Assembly: GCF_017301735.1 (NCBI RefSeq)
Contig: NZ_CP071090.1
Span: forward strand, 8,608,001 to 8,672,000
From: Pyxidicoccus parkwaysis
Lineage (GTDB): Bacteria > Myxococcota > Myxococcia > Myxococcales > Myxococcaceae
Length of the DNA: 64,000 nt
Reading direction: 5' to 3'
The translations under genes were made by a program, and so were the position numbers. Positions 34,776 through 44,464 of the stretch are shown here, in pieces; the stretch's first letter is position 1; every line of letters begins with the position of its first letter. Under the pieces are notes generated by a model. It did not search any database, was not told the DNA's origin, and was given only the letters and a program-made list of their open reading frames with translations.

Positions 34776-34977
34776 GCCATGCCAGAGGCGCGCGGGCCGG
34801 AAGCACCAGCGCCCGCGCACCCATGCCAGGCGGAACGGGGATGCGTCGCCTGTCACGAGAGCGGCGGAGCGAGCAACGCCGCCTCGACGGCCTCTTGGGC
34901 CCAAAACATCCCGCACGGTATGTGCTGCGTGACTTCTCACGGGAGCCGCGCCTCGAGCGCGTGCTCGGGTCACGTCA

Positions 34978-36681
34978 TTGGAACTGCTGCAGTCCGTCGT
35001 CGCCATCTTCGTCGCAGAAGCTGAAGAGCTCCTCCGCCGGCTGGAGACCGGCTTCCTGACGCTCGAATCCTCGCCCGGCAACCGGGAAGCGCCGCTGGAG
35101 ATGCTCCGCGCCGCGCACACCCTCAAGGGCAGCGCGGGCTCTCTGGGCTTCGAGCGCATCGGCGCCATCACCCACTCGCTCGAAGAGCACCTGGAGGCCC
35201 TGCGTGACGGCGTCCTTCGTCTGGACGCGGTGCTCGCCACCCGCTTCCTCGCGCTCGTGGATGCGCTCCGTCACCTGTCCCGCACCTCGAAGCTGGGTGA
35301 GCCCGAGGACATCGCCGCCGCCGAGGCCCTCCTCGTGGAGATTGCCCATCTCCGGCAGCGCCCCGCCGCGCCCTCCACGCCCCTCTCCGCCCAAGCAACC
35401 CCTGGCGCTTCCGAGCAGCCCCCGACCAGCCTGCTCACCTCCACCGCGGCAGCGCACTGCGCTCCCGAGGAGCCCGCGAGCCCCCTGCCCTCCTCCACCG
35501 CCGCCGTGCAGGTGGAAGAGGAGCGGCTGGACCGGCTGCTCGACGTGACAGGCGAGCTCACCCTCGACCATGGGCGCGTGACGGAGTTGGTGCGCACCGG
35601 CGCGCCGCGCGCAGTGCTCCTTACGGAGCTCGAGGACATGCAGCAGCGGCTGCGGAGCATGGAGGCCGCGGTGCTCCAGGCGCGGCTCGTTCCCGTGGAG
35701 CCTGTCCTTCAAGCACAGCAGCGCACGGTGCGGGATGCCGCCGCGCTCTGCGGCAAGCGCGTCCGTCTGGTCGTGGAGGCGGCGGGCGTGGACATGGACA
35801 CGCGCGTGGCGAGCCCGCTGCGCTCGGCGCTGGTCCACCTCATCCGCAACGCCGTGGACCACGGCATCGAGTCCCCCGAGTCACGCATCGCGAAGGGCAA
35901 GCCCGAGGAGGGCACGCTCACGCTGCGCGCCAGCCACCGCCTCGGCTGCCTCATGGTGACGCTCTCCGACGACGGCGGAGGCCTGGACCGCGAGCGCATC
36001 CTCGCGCGTGCCCGGGAGCGCGGCCTCGTCGCGCCCGACACGCGCCCGGATGACTCCGAGCTGGACGCGCTCATCTTCGCTCCCGGCTTCTCCACCGCCA
36101 CAGTCGTGACGGCGCTGTCCGGCCGGGGCGTGGGCCTGGACGCGGTCCGCCGCGAAGTCGAAGCGCTGCGCGGCGCGCTTGAAGTGAGCAGCGAGCCGGG
36201 GCTCGGCACCACGTTCTCGCTCCGCCTGCCGCTCCACCTGGCCATCGTCCCGGGCTTCGCCGTGGACGCTGGCAGCCACGCCTATGTGCTGCCACTGGAT
36301 GCCGTGGAGGAGTGCTCGCCGCTGCCGGAAGGTGCCGCGCGCACCGGCGTGGTGCAGGGCATGCTCGACCTCGTGGGCCGGCAGCCCATGCCCTTCGTGC
36401 GCCTGCGAGGCGCCTTCCAGCTCCGGGGCCCCGACGCCCACCACGAGGAAGTGGTGGTGGTGCGCACCGAGACCGGCCGCGCCGCGCTGGTGGTGGATGC
36501 GCTGCTCGGCGAGCACCACGTCGTCGTCAAACCATTGGGTCCGCTGCTCCGGCGACAGCCCGGCTTGTCGGGCGCGTCCGTCCTCCCCGACGGCCGGCTG
36601 GCGCTGCTGCTGGACCTTCCTTCGCTGCTCCGTTCCCACACGTCCGCCCGGACGGCCCTGCCCTCCGAGGCCCACAGGTAA
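34978..36681 (+). CDS. cheA: Chemotaxis histidine kinase CheA
   Basis: 567 residues. P1/Hpt domain with AAHTLKGSAGSLGF (phospho-His47), a Pro/Ser/Thr-rich linker (about 125-170), P3 dimerisation, P4 kinase domain with HLIRNAVDHGIE, DDGGGLDRER and GRGVGLDAV, and a P5/CheW-like domain to the end. The P2 (CheY-binding) domain and any C-terminal receiver are absent. The only start in frame is TTG at 34978 with a poor ribosome site, so the true start is uncertain; the P1 helix begins immediately, which suggests that little is missing. First of five tightly linked genes. Confidence 0.93.
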   Translation: MELLQSVVAIFVAEAEELLRRLETGFLTLESSPGNREAPLEMLRAAHTLKGSAGSLGFERIGAITHSLEEHLEALRDGVLRLDAVLATRFLALVDALRHLSRTSKLGEPEDIAAAEALLVEIAHLRQRPAAPSTPLSAQATPGASEQPPTSLLTSTAAAHCAPEEPASPLPSSTAAVQVEEERLDRLLDVTGELTLDHGRVTELVRTGAPRAVLLTELEDMQQRLRSMEAAVLQARLVPVEPVLQAQQRTVRDAAALCGKRVRLVVEAAGVDMDTRVASPLRSALVHLIRNAVDHGIESPESRIAKGKPEEGTLTLRASHRLGCLMVTLSDDGGGLDRERILARARERGLVAPDTRPDDSELDALIFAPGFSTATVVTALSGRGVGLDAVRREVEALRGALEVSSEPGLGTTFSLRLPLHLAIVPGFAVDAGSHAYVLPLDAVEECSPLPEGAARTGVVQGMLDLVGRQPMPFVRLRGAFQLRGPDAHHEEVVVVRTETGRAALVVDALLGEHHVVVKPLGPLLRRQPGLSGASVLPDGRLALLLDLPSLLRSHTSARTALPSEAHR

Positions 36682-36685
36682 CCCA

Positions 36686-38287
36686 ATGATGCTCAGGAAC
36701 ATCCGTATCGGCCCCCGGCTGGCCGCGGGCTTCAGCGTGATGATGGCGCTGGTGCTCGCCGTGTCGCTCGCCAACCACTTCGGCCTCTCTCAGGTCGAGG
36801 AGATGTCGCAACAGCTCGTCGCCGGTGAAGGCCGGGTCTCGGCAAAGGCCGTGGAGGTCGTCACCCAGACGCTGAACCTGCGCCGCTACGAGAAGGACTT
36901 CCTCCTCAACATCGGCAACCCCATCCGCCAGGAGGAGTACTTCAAGCACTGGACGCAGGAGCGGGCGGACGTGCTCGAGTCCATCAAGGACCTTCTCGGG
37001 AGCACCACCGGGCAAGACCACCAGGACGTGTTGAACATGGAGAAGGCCCTCCAGGAGTACACCGAAGGCTTCGGCGCCGTGCGGGAGGGGATTCAGAACG
37101 GAACGCTGCGCACGCCCCAGGAGGCCAACCTCAAGCTGGCGGAGCACAAGGAGGCCATCCGGCTCCTGGAGGCCACCGCGGCCGCGCAGCACGAACGGCA
37201 CGAAGCCTCGATTCAGAGCCAGATGGACAACACGCTGCACACACTGCGCACGGCGCTGTGGGCCTTCCTCGGCGTCGCGCTCGTGCTGGCCGGTGTCGCG
37301 TCGTGGCTCCTCACCCGCTCGCTCACCCTGCCCCTCCAGTCCGCCGTGGCGGTGGCCGAGCGCATCGCCTCCGGTGACTTGCGCGAGCGCGTGAAGGTGG
37401 ACGGGCGCGACGAGCTGACGCGACTGCTCCAGGCGCTGGACAACATGGCGGGGCGCATCCGCGAGGTCATGGCCCAGGTGCGCTCCGAGGCGGACGGCCT
37501 CTCCTCCGCGTCCGGTCACGTGGCGGCCACGTCCACCTCGCTGTCACAGGGCACCAGCGAGCAGGCCTCCGCCGTGGAGGAGACGACGGCCAGCCTCACG
37601 CAGATGACGGTGGCCATCAACCAGACGGCCGCGCACGCCCGCACGACGGAGCAGATGGCGCAGCAGGGTGCGAAGGACACGGAACTGGGCGGCGCGGCGG
37701 TGACGCAGACGGTGCAGGCCATGCGCGCCATCGCCGAGAAGGTGCTGCTCATCCAGGAGCTCGCGTACCAGACGAACATCCTCTCGCTGAACGCCGCCAT
37801 CGAAGCGGGCCGCGCGGGCGAGCATGGCCGCGGCTTCGCGGTGGTCTCCACCGAGGTGCGCCGGCTGGCCGAGCGCAGCCAGGGCGCGGCGCGTGAAATC
37901 GCCAGCCTCGTGAGCAACAGCGTCGCCACCTCGGAGCGCGCGGGCGAGCGGCTCGGCATGCTGGTGCCCTCCATCCGCAAGACGGCGGACCTGGTGCAGG
38001 AGGTGGCCACCACCGCCAGCGAGCAGGCCACCAGCGTGGGCCACGTGAGCCGCGCCATGGGCCAGATGAGCGTGGTGACGCAGCAGAACGCCTCCGCCGC
38101 CGAGGAGCTGGCGGCCACGTCCAAGCAGCTCGCCGGACAGGCCTCCACCCTCCTGCGGCTGCTCGGCCTCTTCCAGCTCCCCGAGCGCCGCGAGACGCCC
38201 GCCGCGTCCACGCCTCGCGAGCAGACGCCGCCGCCGGACTCCGGGCTCGACTCCCACTTCCAGCCCTTCGTGGCGGGAACGCGATGA
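36686..38287 (+). CDS. Methyl-accepting chemotaxis protein
   Basis: 533 residues. TM1 (LAAGFSVMMALVLAVSLA), a four-helix-bundle periplasmic sensor of about 160 residues (RRYEKDFLLNIGNPIRQEEYF fits the 4HB/HBM type, shown in part), TM2 (about 190-210), HAMP, and a cytoplasmic coiled coil with tip YQTNILSLNAAIEAGRAGEH and GRGFAVVSTEVRRLAERSQ. The tail ends ...FQPFVAGTR with no CheR-docking pentapeptide. It begins 4 bp after cheA and overlaps cheW by 4 bp (ATGA). It should be the dedicated receptor of this cluster. Confidence 0.94.
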   Translation: MMLRNIRIGPRLAAGFSVMMALVLAVSLANHFGLSQVEEMSQQLVAGEGRVSAKAVEVVTQTLNLRRYEKDFLLNIGNPIRQEEYFKHWTQERADVLESIKDLLGSTTGQDHQDVLNMEKALQEYTEGFGAVREGIQNGTLRTPQEANLKLAEHKEAIRLLEATAAAQHERHEASIQSQMDNTLHTLRTALWAFLGVALVLAGVASWLLTRSLTLPLQSAVAVAERIASGDLRERVKVDGRDELTRLLQALDNMAGRIREVMAQVRSEADGLSSASGHVAATSTSLSQGTSEQASAVEETTASLTQMTVAINQTAAHARTTEQMAQQGAKDTELGGAAVTQTVQAMRAIAEKVLLIQELAYQTNILSLNAAIEAGRAGEHGRGFAVVSTEVRRLAERSQGAAREIASLVSNSVATSERAGERLGMLVPSIRKTADLVQEVATTASEQATSVGHVSRAMGQMSVVTQQNASAAEELAATSKQLAGQASTLLRLLGLFQLPERRETPAASTPREQTPPPDSGLDSHFQPFVAGTR

Positions 38288-38823
38288 GCGTGGAGAGCAC
38301 CCGGCAGTACCTCACGCACCACATCTGCGGGGAGCGCTATGCCCTGCCGCTGTCGCGCGCGCGGGAGGTGCTGCGCTACGTCCCCGTCACGCCCGTGCCT
38401 GGAGTGCCGCCGTCCGTCCGCGGCGTCATCCACGTGCGCGGGCGCGTGGTGCCGGTGGTGGACCTGGCGGTGCGCTTCGGCCGCCCGGCGCACGAGCCCA
38501 CGCCGTGGACGTGCTTCGTGCTGGTGGAGGTGGACGTCGAAGGAGAGCCCGCCATGCTGGGGATGATGGTGGACTCGGTGGACTCGGTGGTGGAGCTGGC
38601 CGCCGGGGACGTGCTGCCGCCGCCGCCCTTCGGTACCGCCATCCGCACCGAGTTCCTGCTCGGCATGAGCCGCCACGGTGACGGCATCCTCCTGCTGCTG
38701 GACGTGGACCGCGTGCTGGCCCACCACGAGCTGATGGCCCTGGGCGGGCTGTCGGCCATCGAGCCCGGAACCCAGAGCGCCTCCGGGCCCGAGAAATCGG
38801 CCTCCGGAGACACACCGGCATGA
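38284..38823 (+). CDS. cheW: Chemotaxis coupling protein CheW
   Basis: 179 residues. CheW β-barrel with ICGERYALPLSRAREVLRYV, the RGVIHVRGRVVPVVDL motif near residue 50 and a conserved RTEFLLGMSRHG. A disordered tail of about 20 residues follows. It links the receptor to CheA. Its ATG overlaps the receptor stop and its own stop overlaps the cheR start, both as ATGA, so expression is stoichiometrically coupled. Confidence 0.93.
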   Translation: MSVESTRQYLTHHICGERYALPLSRAREVLRYVPVTPVPGVPPSVRGVIHVRGRVVPVVDLAVRFGRPAHEPTPWTCFVLVEVDVEGEPAMLGMMVDSVDSVVELAAGDVLPPPPFGTAIRTEFLLGMSRHGDGILLLLDVDRVLAHHELMALGGLSAIEPGTQSASGPEKSASGDTPA

Positions 38824-39692
38824 AGCCGGTGGGGCCGCCGAGCCTGGCGCAGGCACCGTTGCCGGAGCCGGCCGCGCTCACGCGCCTGCGGGAGTGCTTC
38901 TACGCCGAGGCCGGTGTGCGCCTCGGTGATGGCAAGGCGGAGTTCGTCCGGTGGCGGCTTTCCGCGCGGCTGCGCGCCCTCGGACTGGAGTCCTTCATGG
39001 ACTACGCGGCTCGCGTGACGGTGGACGCCGCCGAGCGCAAGAAGATGGTGGAGGCGCTGCTCGTCCACGAGACGCGCTTCTTCCGCGAGCCCGCCCAGTT
39101 CACCTGGCTGGAGCGCGAGCTCTTTCCGCACTGGCGCCATGACTCCACGCGCCGCCGTAGCCGCCACGTGCGTGCCTGGAGCGCGGCGTGCTCCACCGGG
39201 CAGGAGCCCTACTCACTCGCCATGCTGCTGCTCGCGCACCTGCCCGCCGAAGAGGGCTGGAGCGTGGAAGTGCTGGGCACGGACCTGTCCGGCGATGCGC
39301 TCGCCCGGGCCGAGGCGGCGATGTGGCCGATGGAGAAGGCCTCGGAGATTCCCACCGCGTACCTCCACCGCTTCATGCTGCGCGGCACCGGCCCCGCCGA
39401 GGGATGGATTCGCGCGGGCCCGCAGCTGCGCTCCGCGGTCCGCTTCCAGCCGCTCAACCTGCTGCGCGTGGAAGACAAGGTGCCCGGCATCTTCGACCTC
39501 GTCATGTGCCGCAACGTGCTCATCTACTTCGACGCCGCGTCCAGCGCCCGCGCGCTGCGGGGGCTCGTCCGCTGCCTCGCGCCAGACGGGCTGCTGCTGC
39601 TCGGCCACGCCGAGGGGCTGCACGGCATGCGCGGCATGCGCGCCGTTCACTCGTCCATCTACACCCGCGCCTCCGGGACGGCCTCGCCATGA
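38820..39692 (+). CDS. cheR: Chemoreceptor methyltransferase CheR
   Basis: 290 residues. N-terminal helical CheR domain, then the SAM-dependent fold: AWSAACSTGQEPYSLAM (motif I), VLGTDLSGDAL, DLVMCRNVLIYFD (motif IV-like) and a final SSIYTR. It methylates Glu side chains of the receptor from SAM. Both gene borders overlap neighbours as ATGA. Confidence 0.94.
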   Translation: MKPVGPPSLAQAPLPEPAALTRLRECFYAEAGVRLGDGKAEFVRWRLSARLRALGLESFMDYAARVTVDAAERKKMVEALLVHETRFFREPAQFTWLERELFPHWRHDSTRRRSRHVRAWSAACSTGQEPYSLAMLLLAHLPAEEGWSVEVLGTDLSGDALARAEAAMWPMEKASEIPTAYLHRFMLRGTGPAEGWIRAGPQLRSAVRFQPLNLLRVEDKVPGIFDLVMCRNVLIYFDAASSARALRGLVRCLAPDGLLLLGHAEGLHGMRGMRAVHSSIYTRASGTASP

Positions 39693-40774
39693 CACGCTCC
39701 ACCACGGGAGTGCGGCGGGTGCTGGTGGTGGATGCCTCGGCCGTCGTGAGGCAGGACGTCTCGGCGCTGCTGCGCGACACGGGCCACTGCGACGTGGTGG
39801 TCGCCGCGAACGTGGCGGCCGCGCGCCAACGGCTCCGGCGCGCATGGCCCGACGTCGTCCTGCTCGGCCTGGAGCCTCCGGGCGACGAGGCGCTGTCCCT
39901 GCTGCGGGAGATGGTGGCGGCGTCCGTCCCCGTCGTCGTCGGCACGCGGGCCGCCTCGCGAAAGGACACGCTGGTCCAGGAAGCGCTGTGCGCCGGCGCG
40001 AGGGACGTCCTCCACTGGCCGCGCGTGGGCATCCGTGCGTGGCTGGAGCAGCAGGCCGAGCCGCTCGCCGCGCTGCTGCTGGGTGCGACACGACGGACGC
40101 CGCGCGCCCCACCACCGCCCTGCGCCGAGAAGCCCCGCCCGCCGCCACCGGCTCCGAAGTCGTCCCGCGTCTGGGCTCGACAGGTGGTGGCGGTGGGCGC
40201 GTCGACGGGAGGCCCCGCCGCCCTGCGCAGCCTCATGGGCGCGCTGCCCGCGAACGCGCCGGCACTGCTCGTGGTGCAGCACATGTCGGAGCCCTTCGCC
40301 GCCGCCTTCGCGCAGGGGCTGGCCGAGGCGTGCAAGATGGAGGTCCGCCGCGCCATGAATGGAGACCGCGTGCGTCCCGGCCTCGCGCTGCTCGCGCCCG
40401 GAGACCAGCACCTGCGCCTCGTCCTCCGCCCCGACGGCTACGCGGTGGAGTTGTCGAGCGCGCCTCCCGTCCGCCACCACCGGCCCAGCGTGGACGTCCT
40501 CTTCCACTCGGTGGCGGAGGTGGCCGGGCCGGACGCGGTGGGAGTGTTGCTCACCGGCATGGGCGACGACGGCGCGGACGGGCTGGCGGCCATGCGTCGC
40601 ACCGGGGCCGCCACCCTCGCACAGGATGCCGCCACCAGCGTGGTGTACGGCATGCCGCGCGCCGCCATGCTGAGAGGAGCGGCCGAGCAGTCACTACCGC
40701 TCGACTCGCTCCCTGAAGCCATCCTGAACGCGGCCTCGCACCGGGGGCCTCCACCAAGCGACGAGGAGGAGTAG
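39689..40774 (+). CDS. cheB: Chemoreceptor methylesterase CheB with degenerate receiver domain
   Basis: 361 residues. The C-terminal methylesterase is intact: Ser172 in VGASTGGPAAL, His198 in VVQHM and Asp293/294 in GMGDDGADGL. The N-terminal receiver keeps the fold (LVVDASAVVRQDV) but the acidic pair is Asp-Ala instead of Asp-Asp, the phosphoacceptor position reads LLGLEPPG (Gly60 in place of Asp), and the conserved Lys of GAxDFVxKP is replaced (GARDVLHWP). Phosphorylation by CheA is therefore unlikely and the esterase may be unregulated or gated another way. The linker is Pro-rich. The start ATG overlaps the cheR stop (ATGA). Confidence 0.93.
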   Translation: MTRSTTGVRRVLVVDASAVVRQDVSALLRDTGHCDVVVAANVAAARQRLRRAWPDVVLLGLEPPGDEALSLLREMVAASVPVVVGTRAASRKDTLVQEALCAGARDVLHWPRVGIRAWLEQQAEPLAALLLGATRRTPRAPPPPCAEKPRPPPPAPKSSRVWARQVVAVGASTGGPAALRSLMGALPANAPALLVVQHMSEPFAAAFAQGLAEACKMEVRRAMNGDRVRPGLALLAPGDQHLRLVLRPDGYAVELSSAPPVRHHRPSVDVLFHSVAEVAGPDAVGVLLTGMGDDGADGLAAMRRTGAATLAQDAATSVVYGMPRAAMLRGAAEQSLPLDSLPEAILNAASHRGPPPSDEEE

Positions 40775-40783
40775 CCTCGCGGC

Positions 40784-43504
40784 ATGCGCTGGCAACTCCC
40801 CCTCCTCCTCGCATTCCTCTCCCTCCGCTGTACCCACGCCCCCGAGCCCGCGGCGCCCGCTCCCGCCCCCGTGGCGGCGGCCCCCACGTACCCCGAGCCC
40901 CAGCCTCCCGCGCTGCGGCTGCCGGACACCGTGCGGCCCACCCACTACGCGCTGGATTTGAAGCTCATCCCCGCCGAGCCCACGTTCTCCGGCGCCGTCG
41001 CCATCGACGTGGAGGTGCGCGAGCCCGTGCGGCAGGTGTGGCTGCACGGACAGGATTTGGAGGTGACGCAGGCCCGCGTGGACACGGGCACGCGCACGCT
41101 GGAGGCGCGCGCCGTCACCGCCAGCGATGGGCGCCTCGGGCTGCTCCTTCCCGAGCCGCTGCCCGCCGGCAAGGCCGTCATCCACCTCTCCTTCACCGGC
41201 CACGTGGACCGCGAGCGCAGCCGAGGCCTCTACAGCGTAGAGGAGCGCGGTGAGCCCTACCTCTACACCTTCTTCGAGCCGGTGGACGCGCGCCGCGCCT
41301 TCCCCTGCTTCGACGAGCCGGGCTTCAAGGTGCCCTGGCGCCTGCGCTTCACCGTGAAGGCCGGCCACGTCGCGCTCGCCAACCACCCCGTCGTCTCCCG
41401 CGAGCCGCTGCCGGAGGGACTGGAGCGCGTCACCTTCGCGGAGAGCCGCCCCATGCCCAGCTACCTCGTGGCCTTCATGGTGGGGCCCTTCGACGTGGTG
41501 GACGCGGGCACCGTGGGCCGCAATGCCGCGCCGCTGCGCTTCATCGTCCCCAGGGGCCGTGGCCCGGAGACGGCGTACGCGGCCAGCGCCACCCCGCGCA
41601 TCGTGAAGGCGCTGGAGGACTTCTTCGACCAGGCGTACCCGTACGAGAAGCTCGACGTGGCGGTGGTGCCCCGCTACTGGGGCACCATGGAGCACCCGGG
41701 CATCGTCGCGCTCGGCCAGCCCCTCACGCTCATCCGCCCCGGCGAGGAGACGCTCGCGCGCCGCAAGTGGTACGCCACCATCGCGGGACACGAGCTGGGC
41801 CACTACTGGTTCGGCGACATCGTCACCTGCAAGTGGTGGGACGACATCTGGCTCAACGAGTCGCTCACCTCGTGGTTGGACAGGAAGACGATGGACGGGT
41901 TCGACCCGGGCTGGGGCTTCTCGCGCGAGGCCAGCATGAACGCGCTGTCCTTCGCGCTCGACGCGGATGCGCTCTCCGCCGCGCTGCCCGTGCGCAAGCC
42001 GGCGAACACGCATGACGACGTGCTCGGCTCCTTCGACAACGGCACCACCTACGCCAAGGGCTCGTCCGTCATCTCCATGTTCGAGGCGTGGCTCGGGCCC
42101 GAGCGCATGCGCGACGTCCTCCGCGCGCACGTGCGCAAGCACGCCTGGGGCGTGGCCACCTCCGAGGACTTCGCCACCACCCTCTCGGAGGCTGCCAGCC
42201 CTGATGTGGCCCGCTCCTTCCGCAGCTTCATCGACCAGCCCGGCGCCCCGCGCATCTCCGCCGAGGTGCAGTGCAAGCCCGGCACGCCCACGCGGCTGAA
42301 GCTGTCTCAGGAGCGCTTCCTCCCGGCGGGCTCCACCGGCGGCGCCGCGCAGACGTGGACGGTGCCCGTGTGCGTGCGCGCGGGCACGGGCGGCGGCTCG
42401 CACCGCGTCTGCCAGCTGCTCTCCGAGTCCACGGGCGAGCTGTCGCTGCCCATGCGCGACTGCCCGAAGTGGGTGCTGCTCAACGCGGGCGGCACCGGCT
42501 ACTACCGCTCCAGCTACACCCGCGAGCAGCTCGCGAAGGTGCTGGCCGCTCCGCCCAACGCCTTCACCGTGGAGGAGCGGCTGGCGCTGCTCGCCGACGT
42601 GGAGGGCTCGGTGCGCCGGGGCGACTTGCCGCTCGGCGAGGCGCTGCGCCTCGTCCCCGCCACGGCGAACGACAAGGACCGCACCATCGTCCTGCGCGGC
42701 TCGCGGCTGCTCCAGCTCGTCAACGAGGACGGCCTGTCCCCCGCGGAGCGCACCCGCTTCCGCAAGTGGGTGGGTGACGTATACGGCCCGCGCGCGCGCA
42801 AGCTGGGCTGGGAGCCGAAGCCGGGTGACAGCGACGAGCTGAAGCAGGAGCGCTCGCGAATCCTCGAGCTGGCCACGATGCACGGAGAGGACCCCGCGCT
42901 GAGCCAGGAAGCGGAGCGGCTCGCCCGCGCGTGGCTGAAGGACCGCAAGTCCGTCAACCCGGAGGCCGTGAATGGCGTGCTCGTGGTGGCGGCCATGCAC
43001 GGTGACAAGGCGCTGTTCGACACCCTGCTCACCCAGGCGCGCAAGGAGGAGGACCGCAACGAGCGCAGCCGGCTGCTCACCGCGCTGGCCACCTTCCGCG
43101 ACCCGGCGCTCGTGAAGGAGTCGCTGTCGCTCGTCATCGGGAAGGAGATGGACATCCGCGACACCAAGGTCCTCCTCACCGGCGCCTTCAACGCGCCCGA
43201 GACGCGCGAGCTGGCGTGGACCTTCTACCGCGAGAACTTCGACGCGCTCGCGGAGCGGCTGCGCTCGGACGAACTGGCCTGGCTCGTGGGGCTCGTGGGC
43301 AACCTCTGCGACACGCAGCACCACGCGCAGGTGCAGGAGTTCCTGGGGCCGCGCGTCCCGCGCCTGGAGAACGCGCCGCGCGCGCTGGCCCGGGCCGAGG
43401 AGTCCATCCGCCTGTGCGCCGAGTCGGACCGCCTCAACCGCGAGGGCGTGAAGTCCTTCCTGCGCGCGCCGCCCACGGTGCCCGCCTCCCCGCAGACGCG
43501 CTGA
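40784..43504 (+). CDS. M1 family metallo-aminopeptidase, predicted lipoprotein
   Basis: 906 residues. MRWQLPLLLAFLSLRCTH gives a lipobox-like LSLRC, then a Pro/Ala-rich linker. Catalytic part: the exopeptidase motif is GTMEHPG in place of GAMEN, then HELGH followed after exactly 18 residues by Glu (WLNE), the zinc site of M1 enzymes. N-terminal β-saddle and C-terminal ERAP1-like α-solenoid (from about 500) complete the fold. It removes N-terminal residues from peptides, here probably in the periplasm or outer membrane. It begins 9 bp after cheB, so it may be cotranscribed, but its function is not chemosensory. Confidence 0.93.
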   Translation: MRWQLPLLLAFLSLRCTHAPEPAAPAPAPVAAAPTYPEPQPPALRLPDTVRPTHYALDLKLIPAEPTFSGAVAIDVEVREPVRQVWLHGQDLEVTQARVDTGTRTLEARAVTASDGRLGLLLPEPLPAGKAVIHLSFTGHVDRERSRGLYSVEERGEPYLYTFFEPVDARRAFPCFDEPGFKVPWRLRFTVKAGHVALANHPVVSREPLPEGLERVTFAESRPMPSYLVAFMVGPFDVVDAGTVGRNAAPLRFIVPRGRGPETAYAASATPRIVKALEDFFDQAYPYEKLDVAVVPRYWGTMEHPGIVALGQPLTLIRPGEETLARRKWYATIAGHELGHYWFGDIVTCKWWDDIWLNESLTSWLDRKTMDGFDPGWGFSREASMNALSFALDADALSAALPVRKPANTHDDVLGSFDNGTTYAKGSSVISMFEAWLGPERMRDVLRAHVRKHAWGVATSEDFATTLSEAASPDVARSFRSFIDQPGAPRISAEVQCKPGTPTRLKLSQERFLPAGSTGGAAQTWTVPVCVRAGTGGGSHRVCQLLSESTGELSLPMRDCPKWVLLNAGGTGYYRSSYTREQLAKVLAAPPNAFTVEERLALLADVEGSVRRGDLPLGEALRLVPATANDKDRTIVLRGSRLLQLVNEDGLSPAERTRFRKWVGDVYGPRARKLGWEPKPGDSDELKQERSRILELATMHGEDPALSQEAERLARAWLKDRKSVNPEAVNGVLVVAAMHGDKALFDTLLTQARKEEDRNERSRLLTALATFRDPALVKESLSLVIGKEMDIRDTKVLLTGAFNAPETRELAWTFYRENFDALAERLRSDELAWLVGLVGNLCDTQHHAQVQEFLGPRVPRLENAPRALARAEESIRLCAESDRLNREGVKSFLRAPPTVPASPQTR

Positions 43505-43516
43505 CGGCTGGAGCGA

Positions 43517-43556
43517 GGCCCGTCCCCTGGGAATGAGTCGCCCCGGGGGACGGGCC
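43517..43556 (+). terminator. Terminator-like hairpin after the aminopeptidase gene
   Basis: GGCCCGTCCCC pairs with GGGGACGGGCC; the stem extends a few bases further through one G·T pair. There is no clear U-run. Confidence 0.6.
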
Positions 43557-43572
43557 GCGTTACACAGCCCGC

Positions 43573-44322
43573 ATGTTCGACGCCGCACGCTACCTGGAGC
43601 GAATCGGAGCGAAGGCGGGCTCGCCCCTGGCGGAGCTCCACCGGGCCCACCTCCAGGCCGTTCCCTTCGAGAACCTCGACGTCCACCTGAAGCGGCCCAT
43701 CCGGCTCGACGAGGAGGCCTTCTACGACAAGGTCGTCCTCCAGCGGCGGGGCGGCTTCTGCTACGAGCTCAATGGGCTGTTCGCGCGCCTGCTGCGGACG
43801 CTCGGCTACGGCGTGACGCTGCTGTCCGCGCGCGTGGCCACCCAGACAGACGGCAGCGCGTACGGCCCGGACTTCGACCACCTCACGCTCCTGGTGGAGG
43901 ACGCCTCGGGCCACCGCTGGCTCGCCGACGTCGGCTTCGGGGAGTGCTTCGTGGAGCCAATCCAATACGACGAGCGGGGCGTCCAGACGCGCGACGGGCG
44001 CAACTACCGGCTCGATGACGCGGGGGACGCGCGCGTGCTGTGGCGCGAGACGGCCTCGGGCTGGGAGGCGCAGTACATCCTCTCCCCCACCCCGCACCCG
44101 CTCGCGGACTTCGCCGGCATGTGTCACTTCCACCAGACGTCGCCGGAGTCCCACTTCACCAAAGGCCGCCTGTGCACCCGGGCCACGCCCGAGGGCCGCG
44201 TCACGCTGAAGGAAGGCGCGCTCGTCGTCACCACCCGGGACGGGCGCCGCGAGGAGCCGCTGCCGGACGAGGCCGCCTGGCACGACGCGCTCGCGCGGCA
44301 CTTCGGCATCACCGTGCGCTGA
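43573..44322 (+). CDS. nat: Arylamine N-acetyltransferase
   Basis: 249 residues, somewhat short for the family (about 270-280). The catalytic triad is complete: Cys63 in QRRGGFCYELN, His103 in FDHLTLLV and Asp119 in WLADVGFG. PFENLDVH near residue 33 is the other hallmark. It transfers acetyl (or another acyl) from CoA to arylamines and hydrazines. It is the first ORF after a hairpin and starts with ATG. Confidence 0.95.
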   Translation: MFDAARYLERIGAKAGSPLAELHRAHLQAVPFENLDVHLKRPIRLDEEAFYDKVVLQRRGGFCYELNGLFARLLRTLGYGVTLLSARVATQTDGSAYGPDFDHLTLLVEDASGHRWLADVGFGECFVEPIQYDERGVQTRDGRNYRLDDAGDARVLWRETASGWEAQYILSPTPHPLADFAGMCHFHQTSPESHFTKGRLCTRATPEGRVTLKEGALVVTTRDGRREEPLPDEAAWHDALARHFGITVR

Positions 44323-44464
44323 GGCGCGTGGCGCAGCCACACCTACCCTGCCCCGGGGTGCAACGGCCCCGTCGCGCACTTGTCAGCTACCCGTCAAAGG
44401 CGATACGCCTTCGTGCCTGCCCGCCCGGGAAGCCGTGGAGCGAAGGCACCTCGGAACCGACAAC

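Noticed and set aside
34779..35024. Open frame with CVACH, a heme-c-like motif, before cheA
   Set aside because: Composition is not protein-like elsewhere, no signal peptide is present and it overlaps the start of cheA; a chance CxxCH.
40784..43504. GTMEHPG in place of GAMEN as a novel M1 active site
   Set aside because: Variants with MEHPG occur in M1 subfamilies; not enough to claim novelty.
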